From Limnohabitans sp. (lineage in GTDB: Bacteria > Planctomycetota > Phycisphaerae > Phycisphaerales > SM1A02): a DNA stretch of 5,141 nt. Below are positions 1 through 5,141 of the stretch, in pieces. The stretch covers positions 1-5,141 of the forward strand of contig JASGCF010000251.1 in the NCBI GenBank assembly GCA_030054275.1, written 5' to 3'. The notes below the pieces were generated by a model. That model worked only from the letters and a program-made list of their open reading frames with translations, made no database searches and was not told where the DNA came from. A program made the translations under genes and the position numbers. Positions within the stretch are counted from its first letter, which is position 1; each line of letters begins with the position of its first letter.

Positions 1-290
1 TCAACAAGCACGCCGTTCTCATTCATGAACAGAATGTCGCGGAAGCCACCTTGAATCGAGCCAGGGAACTTGCGCATGCAGGCAAGGTCGATGTCGCCAT
101 CTTGGTCGAAGTCGCCCCAACCGAAATCCTTCTCAAGGTTGTCGTTCACGAGCAGGCTGGCTGCTGCAACCAAGCGTGTCGAGGTCTCGTTGACATAGTT
201 CACCCACTGGGCGCTCACTGGCGCCGCTGCAACTGCCGCTGCAGCGAGGCTGAGCACCGTGGCCGTTCCGTTGTTCTGAATGAAACGCAT
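1..290 (-). CDS. Secreted FG-GAP/VCBS-repeat protein, N-terminal part (cut by left window edge)
   Basis: Read from the ATG at 290-288 on the minus strand, the frame stays open for 96 codons to the window edge, so only the N-terminus is present. Residues 1-27 look like a signal peptide: R2, a hydrophobic Ala/Leu-rich core at about 11-23, and a V-S-A cleavage site before Q28. The mature part shows an FG-GAP/VCBS calcium loop, DFDQDGDID, at residues 60-68, preceded by FGWGD and followed by DILFMNENG, the usual blade pattern of extracellular beta-propeller repeats. A GGAG at 304-301 lies 10 bases before the ATG and supports this start, although the spacing is slightly long. It follows the cytochrome gene in the same direction after 120 bp, so co-transcription is possible. 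Family membership is clear from the repeat. The function, substrate and full length cannot be judged. Confidence 0.85.
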   Translation of the reverse strand, partial: MRFIQNNGTATVLSLAAAAVAAAPVSAQWVNYVNETSTRLVAAASLLVNDNLEKDFGWGDFDQDGDIDLACMRKFPGSIQGGFRDILFMNENGVLV

Positions 291-323
291 GCGAAGGGGA
301 CTCCAAATTTGCTGACTTTGGCG

Positions 324-348
324 AGAGCACGGAGGGTGCCGTGACTCT
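324..348. other. Imperfect hairpin between the two minus-strand genes
   Basis: Arms AGAG+CACGG (324-332) and CCGTG+CTCT (339-343, 345-348) pair over 9 bp, with one bulged A at 344 and a 6-nt loop. It lies about 34 bases upstream of the start of the FG-GAP gene and 63 bases past the stop of the cytochrome gene. There is no T-tract on the minus strand after the stem, so it is not a typical intrinsic terminator. It could be an attenuating or processing hairpin in the intercistronic leader, an operator, or chance. Confidence 0.35.
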
Positions 349-410
349 GCTTGGTGGAAGGTCTGAATGGTTGAAGAAATTTCTATCCGATGTTGCGTTC
401 GAATGGTGAC

Positions 411-2111
411 TTACTGGCAGGGTCCCCACGAACTGAGGAGCGTTGCAAGATCGCTTGCGCCTGTAGAGCCATCTCCGTCGAGATCGAACTCTGCTCCGCC
501 CCAACCGCCGAGGAGTGTCGCGAGGTCGCTCGCTGCGACAAAGCCGTCTCCGTCGAGATCTCCCACGCAGCCGCCGCAATCGTCTGGAACGCCGTCGAGA
601 TTCTTGTCTGGTGCGCCGTTGAAGATTTCGGTGAGGTCAGGTGTGCCGTCGTTGTCGCAGTCGAGGATGTCGAAGCCATCACGCTGCGCAGCAAGCAAGA
701 AACCAGCCATATCGTTCGCGTTGATGACACCGTTCTGATCGATGTCACCAATGGCGCACGGGCTGTCTGCACCGATACTCGCGCCTTGGCATGCGACGAA
801 GATTGCGAAGTCTTCGAGCGTCACAAATCGATCGCCGTTGATATCGAACTCGTTGCGACCGAGCGAGTCGAGGAAGGCGATGAGCTTGGCTTTGTCGTTT
901 GCGCTCAGTGCGGCGAAGGCAGCGGCGGAGTTCGCACCCTCACCGAATGGTCCGTGCGCGTTGATCGCAATCGTCACGCGGTCTTCGAAGGTGCCGCCCG
1001 ACGCAGAACCGTTGTGCAGCATCGGGTCGCGCGTGCGCAGGTTCCACAAGGTTGGGGTACGCATTTCCAACTCGTTGGCATCGCCGTCTTGCACGCCGTC
1101 GCCAAGGGTTCCCATGTCATGCAACAAGAAGTCTGAGTATGGCCGAATCGCCTTGTTGCGAATGGCGGTTTCGAGTGCGGGCGAATTCGAAGTTGTCCAA
1201 TCGCGCACATGGCATGCGTTGCAGCCGATGGCGTTGAACACAGCTTCGCCAGACATGCCGCTGCGCGGAGTTTGCGGCGGTTGAGCGAGGTATCGCTGGA
1301 AGTGTGTCACACGCTCAATGAAGGTGAAACCCGACGCGTCTGGCACATCTTCAGGATCAGCAACCGTGTCACACGAGGTAAGCAATGCCATGTCGCCGTT
1401 CGGGGCGTTCTCATTCGGAATGAGTGCATTGGTGATACCCATTTCCATGGCCGTTGCGTCGCCAGAGAAACTCAGCACCGTTGCGATTTGTGCCTTCCAA
1501 CCGAAGCGACCTGCGCGAAGCGGGCTTGCTGGCGATGCTTCAAGCGGAAGCACCCAATGGACGCGTCCCGACACGCCGTCGGCATTCGCGTCTGCTGGGT
1601 CTTCATTGGCCGCGATCGAGGCATCTGGAATCGCTTCAATCAAACCGAATGCCATCGACGAGTTCGTCATGCGAACCGCTTGCACGGTTGCTTCAGACGG
1701 AATCGTTTCGCGACATGGGTCGCTAATCGCAAACGACTGCAGCAGGGAGCCACCCAGTTCTTCGAGAGGGAAGAACTCACCCTTCTCATCGATACCGAAG
1801 CGGGTGACGGAAATCGAACCCCAACCACCCACAGGATTTGAGTGGCAACTTTGGCAATTCGACTTGTTGAAGATCGGACCGAGGCCTGTCGCATTGCCGA
1901 ACGGCGTGATGTACGAAATACGACCGGCGGTCCAACGCGCGGCTTGTACCTTCGAGAGACCCAGCAGTGGGTCGCCAGCTTTCGGCTGAAGCGTGACGCC
2001 GCCGGCGAGGGTGGTCGCGGTCGCTGTGGCCGCAAGGATGGCCGCGAGAACACCGTGCGCGGATGAGGGGATGGCGTTGGAGGCGTTGAAGGATGGAGAA
2101 GTCGGCTTCAT
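411..2111 (-). CDS. Exported di-heme cytochrome c (DHOR/thiol oxidoreductase-like) with dockerin-like calcium-binding tail
   Basis: This 566-residue protein has two c-type haem sites: C86-x-x-C89-H90 and C297-x-x-C300-H301. Around them are marks of the di-heme oxidoreductase (DHOR, COG3488) family, a relative of MauG and di-haem peroxidases: GDPLLGLS (46-53), GLGPIFNKSNCQSCH, PYSDFLLHDMG (324-334), RTPTLWNLR (351-359) and LHNGSA (365-370). The end of the domain reads NAHGPFGEGA, a changed form of the usual HGGEA-like motif. Haem attachment occurs outside the cytoplasm. Residues 20-37 are hydrophobic, but the n-region is poor (K2 only) and there is no clear cleavage site. From about 420 a tail carries six calcium loops, at 423-434, 456-467, 484-492, 502-510, 518-529 and 543-554. 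It ends in WGPCQ, the planctomycete dockerin-like type. The start is the ATG at 2111, with only a weak GAGAG (2122-2118) before it. The reaction is unknown; electron transfer or peroxidase-like chemistry is inferred from family. Confidence 0.9.
   Translation of the reverse strand: MKPTSPSFNASNAIPSSAHGVLAAILAATATATTLAGGVTLQPKAGDPLLGLSKVQAARWTAGRISYITPFGNATGLGPIFNKSNCQSCHSNPVGGWGSISVTRFGIDEKGEFFPLEELGGSLLQSFAISDPCRETIPSEATVQAVRMTNSSMAFGLIEAIPDASIAANEDPADANADGVSGRVHWVLPLEASPASPLRAGRFGWKAQIATVLSFSGDATAMEMGITNALIPNENAPNGDMALLTSCDTVADPEDVPDASGFTFIERVTHFQRYLAQPPQTPRSGMSGEAVFNAIGCNACHVRDWTTSNSPALETAIRNKAIRPYSDFLLHDMGTLGDGVQDGDANELEMRTPTLWNLRTRDPMLHNGSASGGTFEDRVTIAINAHGPFGEGANSAAAFAALSANDKAKLIAFLDSLGRNEFDINGDRFVTLEDFAIFVACQGASIGADSPCAIGDIDQNGVINANDMAGFLLAAQRDGFDILDCDNDGTPDLTEIFNGAPDKNLDGVPDDCGGCVGDLDGDGFVAASDLATLLGGWGGAEFDLDGDGSTGASDLATLLSSWGPCQ
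435..560. repeat. Two 51-bp imperfect copies, 75 bp apart, encoding the last two calcium loops of the cytochrome tail
   Basis: Copies at 435-485 and 510-560 match at 39 of 51 positions by my hand alignment, and both end in the same 14 bases (tctccgtcgagatc). The 75-bp period equals 25 codons and matches the two protein units DLDGDGFVAASDLATLLGGW (518-537) and DLDGDGSTGASDLATLLSSW (543-562). This is an internal duplication of the dockerin-like half-repeat, not a mobile element. Confidence 0.75.
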
Positions 2112-2126
2112 GTGGTGCTCTCGGGT

Positions 2127-2141
2127 CTGCGAAAACCGCAG
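2127..2141. other. Small hairpin in the leader of the cytochrome gene
   Basis: CTGCG (2127-2131) and CGCAG (2137-2141) are perfect inverted arms around the 5-nt loop AAAAC. The element ends 16 bases before the start codon of the cytochrome gene, just upstream of its weak GAGAG ribosome binding site, so it would lie in the 5' leader of that mRNA. Short arms make chance occurrence possible. Confidence 0.3.
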
Positions 2142-2150
2142 CGCTGTTCA

Positions 2151-2200
2151 AATCTCATCGGTTCTCAGCGGTTCTCTTCGGTTCTCAGCGGATCTCATCG
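2151..2200. repeat. Tandem array of five 10-bp units in symmetric order A-B-C-B-A
   Basis: On the plus strand the units are aatctcatcg, gttctcagcg, gttctcttcg, gttctcagcg and gatctcatcg. All share the core TCTC followed by two variable bases and CG. Units two and four are identical. Units one and five differ only in the first base, so the order is a near-mirror around the central unit. The array begins 40 bases upstream of the cytochrome start codon. The exact 10-bp period is close to one DNA helical turn. It could be a multi-site protein-binding array, or one of the short intergenic tandem repeats that are scattered in many bacterial genomes. Confidence 0.8.
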
Positions 2201-2205
2201 GTGTG

Positions 2206-2232
2206 TTGCGAGGCTCGGGCAAAGACTCGCAA
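2206..2232. promoter_or_regulatory. Inverted repeat next to the decamer array, possible operator or hairpin
   Basis: TTGCGAG (2206-2212) and CTCGCAA (2226-2232) are perfect 7-bp inverted arms with a 13-base spacer. The left arm starts 6 bases after the decamer array, in the divergent promoter region. The centre-to-centre distance of 20 bp, about two helical turns, suits binding of a dimeric regulator. The arms could equally form an RNA hairpin. No regulator gene is in the window to pair it with. Confidence 0.4.
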
Positions 2233-2350
2233 ACTCATGAACACTCTCTTTTCGAGCGCATTTGTTGCCCCCAAACGCAGACAAGTGCGGATGGTGGCGC
2301 CGGACATACGCGCAGTCATTCCACTTGGAGGCAACAACCCCGCAAGATTG

Positions 2351-2372
2351 ACCGCTTCCAGAGGAAGCCGGT
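2351..2372. other. Strong bulged hairpin in the intergenic region
   Basis: ACCGCTTCC (2351-2359) pairs with GGAAGC plus GGT (2363-2368 and 2370-2372) around an AGA loop. This gives 9 bp with one bulged C at 2369. The inner six pairs are perfect. There is no T-run directly after it on either strand, so it is not a classic intrinsic terminator. It lies 223 bases before the TPR start codon and 239 bases before the cytochrome start codon. It could be a leader structure, part of a small RNA, or a DNA-binding site. Confidence 0.4.
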
Positions 2373-2582
2373 TCGGCCAAGTTATCGGGGGACTGAGCGA
2401 ATGGAAATCGAATTCGCACGAACACACAGAAAAGGAACGATTGTGGCGAATGCGCAAATCTCTCGGACGCAGAGGGTTCCAACCGATTTCAGGCTCGGTC
2501 CGAGTTTCGTGAATGACGCGACCAAGTTGCCGGACGCTCTCTCGCGCGCCAAAGCCGAGATAGGCTCGGAAACCCGATTCTC

Positions 2583-2588
2583 GTGAGG
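2583..2588 (+). promoter_or_regulatory. Ribosome binding site of the TPR gene
   Basis: GTGAGG lies 7 bases before the ATG at 2596. It is the clearest Shine-Dalgarno-like site in the window, and it supports this start together with the signal peptide that follows. Confidence 0.65.
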
Positions 2589-2595
2589 CTTCTGC

Positions 2596-3609
2596 ATGCA
2601 TTTTGGTGCCCACATCCGTTTGAACCGCTCCTCGCGCACGCCGTCCTACCGCGTTGGTGGGCTACTTGGCGGAGTTGCACTGCTGTGCTTCGTGCCACTT
2701 TTCCCGCCGATCATCGGGGCGTCGGCCCAAGTCGTGCCAGACACAGCTCCGACGCGGCAAGAAGGCTCGCCCACGAAAGATCCGTCGAAAGATCCGACGG
2801 GGGATCCGACCAAAACCGCGCCGTCCACACCCAGCGCCACGCAGCCGTTTCCCGACGATCCACGCCTCGCGGTCGCGCTCACCATGCTGTCGAAAGGAGC
2901 GCTTGAAGAGGCGCGACAAACTGCCCACACGGTGCTTGTCGCGCGTTCGGATTGCGACCGCGCCGCGGCAATCGAGGGCATCGCACTGAACAAATTGAAG
3001 CGCTACGAAGAGGCAAAGCCGCTTCTTCTTCGCGCGCGCGATTCGAAGCAAGCCTTCCCAGAACAGAAGCACGCTGCGCACTTCCTCGGTTGGTGTCACT
3101 ACCACTTGGGTGAACTTGCGCTTGCGAAGGCCGCATTTGATTTGCATCTTCTCGGTACACCGAAAGAGCCTGACTCGACCTTTGGGCTTGGCTTGATTGC
3201 ACTCGCTGAAGATCAACTCGATCAAGCCGACGCGCATTTCGCGGCGGCGCTCGAAGGATTCTCAAAGCCCCGCGATCGCCCAGTAGACCGAGCTCGTGTT
3301 CTTACGCGCCAAGCCGATGTCGCGCTGCGTCGTGATGATGTTGTGGGTGCTGAGGCTTTCCTGCGCCGAGCGGTCGAAGCAAGTGCTGTGCAGCATGAAA
3401 CATGGTCGAAACTGGCGCGTGTATACGACAGGCAAGCCAAGACGAAGGAAGCCGACGCGGCGCGCGCCAACGCCGATCGCATTCTCACGGCGCTGGGGCG
3501 CAAGCCTGCAACAGACGCATCGACATCAACCGCACCCGCAGTTGTTCCTCCCGGAACGACCACCGACGAAGCGCCGCCTTCAGTCAACCCACCCCAACCC
3601 AAACGATGA
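2596..3609 (+). CDS. Exported TPR-repeat protein
   Basis: This 337-residue protein begins with a signal peptide: a basic n-region (R8, R11, R14, R19), a hydrophobic core at about 20-40, and an A-S-A site before Q45. C31 lies in the core but has no lipobox, so it is probably not a lipoprotein. A Pro/Thr/Asp-rich linker (46-86) with KDP/GDP repeats follows. Residues about 88-300 form roughly six helix-pair units of TPR type, for example GWCHYHLGELALAKAAFDLH (165-184) and GLIALAEDQLDQADAHFAAA (199-218). A Pro/Thr-rich tail (about 302-337) ends in PQPKR. TPR domains act as protein-binding scaffolds, here outside the cytoplasm. The stop codon overlaps the start of the FG-GAP/ASPIC gene, so the two proteins are probably made together and may interact. 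The partner and exact role cannot be read from the sequence. Confidence 0.88.
   Translation: MHFGAHIRLNRSSRTPSYRVGGLLGGVALLCFVPLFPPIIGASAQVVPDTAPTRQEGSPTKDPSKDPTGDPTKTAPSTPSATQPFPDDPRLAVALTMLSKGALEEARQTAHTVLVARSDCDRAAAIEGIALNKLKRYEEAKPLLLRARDSKQAFPEQKHAAHFLGWCHYHLGELALAKAAFDLHLLGTPKEPDSTFGLGLIALAEDQLDQADAHFAAALEGFSKPRDRPVDRARVLTRQADVALRRDDVVGAEAFLRRAVEASAVQHETWSKLARVYDRQAKTKEADAARANADRILTALGRKPATDASTSTAPAVVPPGTTTDEAPPSVNPPQPKR
2773..2808. repeat. Three 12-bp tandem copies encoding KDP/GDP units in the TPR protein linker
   Basis: Copies acgaaagatccg, tcgaaagatccg and acgggggatccg stand head to tail. They encode the T-K-D-P, S-K-D-P and T-G-D-P stretch (residues 60-71) right after the signal peptide. 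In-frame 12-bp units let the linker grow or shrink by four residues without breaking the frame. Confidence 0.8.
3606..3609 (+). promoter_or_regulatory. ATGA start/stop overlap (translational coupling)
   Basis: The TGA stop of the TPR gene (3607-3609) and the ATG of the next gene (3606-3608) share bases. The roughly 25 bases before this ATG are rich in C and A and contain no Shine-Dalgarno-like purine run. Translation of the second gene therefore probably depends on ribosomes ending the first one. Confidence 0.75.
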
Positions 3610-5141
3610 TTGCTCTCATCACACTGTTGGCGCTTGCCGCGCCCACCAATTTCAATACGGTTCAAACAGCAACGCCCGAAGCAAACTCGAGTGGGATTCG
3701 TTTCACCGATGTGACCGCGGAAAGCGGGCTCGCATTCACACCAACAAGCGGCGCGTCGCCGTCAAGCGCTGTGCTTGAAGTGAAGGGTGGCGGCCTCGCG
3801 CTGATCGACTTCGATCGTGATGGCGACCTCGATCTCTTTGTACCGAACGGTGCGACGCTTGCGAATCCAGAGCATGGACCAGGCGCGCGACTCTTTCGTA
3901 ACGATGGCAAACTGCGCTTCTCCGATGTGACGACGAACTCAGGAATCACGCACACGCGTTGGAGTTTCGGCGCAACGGTTGGCGATGTCGACGCGGATGG
4001 TTTCGATGATTTGTACATCGCGTGCTTTGGGCCCGATGTACTTCTTCGCAACAAAGGCAACGGAACATTCGAAGACATCACGGTGCGCGCCGGACTTGGC
4101 GATCGCGCGTGGGGTACAAGCGCGTCGTTCGCAGATATCGATGCAGACGGTGATCTCGATCTGTATGTCGCCAACTACCTTGACTTTGATCCTGCGAAAC
4201 CACTTCCGCCTGCCTCATTCAAGGGTCAAGCTGTGATTTCCGGCCCGCGAGGCTATGCGCCTGCGCATGATTCGCTGTACGAAAATCGAGGAGACGGAAC
4301 ATTCGTTGATCGCAGCGATTCAAGCGGTATTCGCGCTGTGAAGCCAGGGTTCGGGCTCAATCTCGCCCTGCTCGATTGGACCGGTGATGGCAAGATCGAC
4401 ATCTTTGTTGGCAACGATTCACAAGCAAACAATCTCTTCGTACAAACAGAACCATGGAAGTTTGTTGATCAAGGTTTGCGCTCTGGAATCGCCGTGAACG
4501 GCGAGGGTTTGGAGCAAGCCACCATGGGTGTCGCTGTTGCGGATGTCGACGGCAATGGCCGACCAGATGTGTTCACGACAAATTTTTCGAGCGATACAAA
4601 CACCTTGCATCTCAACCTCGATGGACGAAGTTTCGACGATCGCACCAATCAGTTTGGACTTGGTGCTCCGAGCCGCGCGTTGGTTGGTTGGGGCGCGGGC
4701 TTCTACGATTTTGACCACGACGGCGATGAGGATCTACTGTCGGTGAATGGCCATGTGTATCCGCAGGCGACCAAGGCATTGATGGATACCGAGTATGCGC
4801 AATCGCCGTTGTTGATGGAGCGGCGAGCATCGCGCTTTCATGCACTTTCTCGCGCAGGCGCGTGGCAACTTGAGCCGCATGCAGATCGCACGGTTGTGTT
4901 CGCAGATTTTGACAGCGACGGTGACATTGATTTCACCATCGCTGGGCTGAACGAACCGCTGCGTGTCATCCGCAATGATCACGATACAAACGATGATTGG
5001 ATCATCATCGCTCCGCGCGACACGCGAAAGGGCGTTGGGAATCGCCATGCGATCGGCGCAGAAGTTCGAGTGACCGTGGACGGCGCGACGCAGCGTCGTT
5101 GGATTGTTGGCGGCGGACCATTTCAATCAAACAACGCACCC
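3606..5141 (+). CDS. CRTAC1-like secreted FG-GAP propeller protein with ASPIC/UnbV domain (cut by right window edge)
   Basis: The frame is open for 512 codons to the window edge without a stop. A short hydrophobic start (residues 2-12) looks like a signal peptide, but it has no basic n-region. The body carries seven calcium loops of the FG-GAP/VCBS type: D68-D76, D127-D135, D177-D185, D257-D265 (weakest: DWTGDGKID), D313-D321, D368-D376 and D434-D442. This number fits a seven-bladed beta-propeller. Residues about 474-512, including GNRHAIGAEVRVTVDG, match the start of the ASPIC/UnbV domain (PF07593), which normally follows the propeller in CRTAC1-family proteins. That domain is truncated here by the window, not by mutation. 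It is translationally coupled to the TPR gene. Bacterial CRTAC1-like proteins are extracellular or periplasmic and mostly uncharacterised, so calcium-dependent binding is inferred and no substrate is known. Confidence 0.92.
   Translation, partial: MIALITLLALAAPTNFNTVQTATPEANSSGIRFTDVTAESGLAFTPTSGASPSSAVLEVKGGGLALIDFDRDGDLDLFVPNGATLANPEHGPGARLFRNDGKLRFSDVTTNSGITHTRWSFGATVGDVDADGFDDLYIACFGPDVLLRNKGNGTFEDITVRAGLGDRAWGTSASFADIDADGDLDLYVANYLDFDPAKPLPPASFKGQAVISGPRGYAPAHDSLYENRGDGTFVDRSDSSGIRAVKPGFGLNLALLDWTGDGKIDIFVGNDSQANNLFVQTEPWKFVDQGLRSGIAVNGEGLEQATMGVAVADVDGNGRPDVFTTNFSSDTNTLHLNLDGRSFDDRTNQFGLGAPSRALVGWGAGFYDFDHDGDEDLLSVNGHVYPQATKALMDTEYAQSPLLMERRASRFHALSRAGAWQLEPHADRTVVFADFDSDGDIDFTIAGLNEPLRVIRNDHDTNDDWIIIAPRDTRKGVGNRHAIGAEVRVTVDGATQRRWIVGGGPFQSNNAP

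Larger units (their letters stand above)
2112..2595. other. Divergent intergenic region, no convincing gene
   Basis: This 484-bp stretch separates the start codons of the leftward cytochrome gene and the rightward TPR gene, so it must hold the promoters of both unless they lie further inside. I could not find well-matched -35/-10 boxes in either direction. What it does hold is listed separately: a leader hairpin, a five-unit decamer array, a dyad, a bulged hairpin and the TPR ribosome binding site. Several open frames cross it on both strands, but they overlap each other, give proteins rich in Arg/Ser with no recognisable domain, and lack ribosome binding sites. Confidence 0.6.

Noticed and set aside
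375..384. Perfect palindrome AGAAATTTCT upstream of the FG-GAP gene
   Set aside because: It is only 10 bp and AT-only in its centre, with no second copy nearby. This is too weak to call an operator.
390..1136. Long plus-strand open frame opposite the cytochrome gene
   Set aside because: It is a shadow of the minus-strand gene, whose haem motifs and calcium loops are unmistakable. The shadow product has no domain or signal peptide.
2406..2436. Stretch resembling short intergenic repeats of the ACGAACACACAGAA kind
   Set aside because: I could not find a second unit or a regular period, so it does not qualify as a repeat from this window alone.
2494..2504. Small inverted repeat CTCGG-T-CCGAG upstream of the TPR gene
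   Set aside because: Five-base arms with a one-base centre are common by chance at this GC content, and the element could not form an RNA hairpin with a one-base loop.
2238..2512. Possible 91-residue plus-strand gene starting at ATG 2238 in the intergenic region
   Set aside because: There is no ribosome binding site. The product is basic and Arg/Ser-rich with no recognisable domain, and an equally long frame (2185-2613) overlaps it on the other strand, as expected by chance in GC-rich DNA.
2683..2691. Possible lipoprotein cysteine (C31) in the TPR protein signal sequence
   Set aside because: The preceding residues A-L-L do not fit a lipobox, and a clear A-S-A cleavage site follows at residues 42-44.

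Overview
The window looks like a chromosomal piece of a planctomycete, most likely of the Phycisphaerae type. The main reason is the C-terminal tail of the large minus-strand gene: paired calcium-loop repeats of the form DLDGDGxxxxSDLATLLxxWG ending in WGPCQ. This is the dockerin-like sorting/anchoring tail that is very common on secreted proteins of that group. Moderate-to-high GC and many exported FG-GAP/VCBS and TPR proteins fit the same picture. The assignment rests on protein style only; there is no rRNA or other marker here.

Layout: two transcription units diverge from a 484-bp intergenic region (2112-2595). Leftward (minus strand) runs a 566-residue exported di-heme cytochrome c of the DHOR/thiol-oxidoreductase type with a six-loop calcium-binding tail (411-2111). 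After a 120-bp gap holding a hairpin comes the start of a secreted FG-GAP/VCBS-repeat protein, cut by the left window edge (1-290). Rightward (plus strand) runs an exported TPR protein (2596-3609). It overlaps by ATGA a CRTAC1-like seven-repeat FG-GAP propeller protein with a C-terminal ASPIC/UnbV domain (3606 to the right edge, cut). Both edge genes are open reading frames that run off the window.

The intergenic region is the most unusual non-coding part. It holds five tandem 10-bp units in a symmetric A-B-C-B-A order (2151-2200). Next to them are a 7-bp-arm dyad (2206-2232), a small hairpin in the leader of the cytochrome gene (2127-2141) and a strong bulged hairpin (2351-2372). I found no convincing gene there.

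All four predicted proteins appear to be exported, and three carry calcium-loop motifs (FG-GAP or dockerin-like). The region therefore looks like a surface/periplasmic cluster: a redox enzyme plus propeller and TPR scaffold proteins. Joint function is inference; no substrate can be read from the sequence. I saw no mobile element, CRISPR array, tRNA or rRNA.
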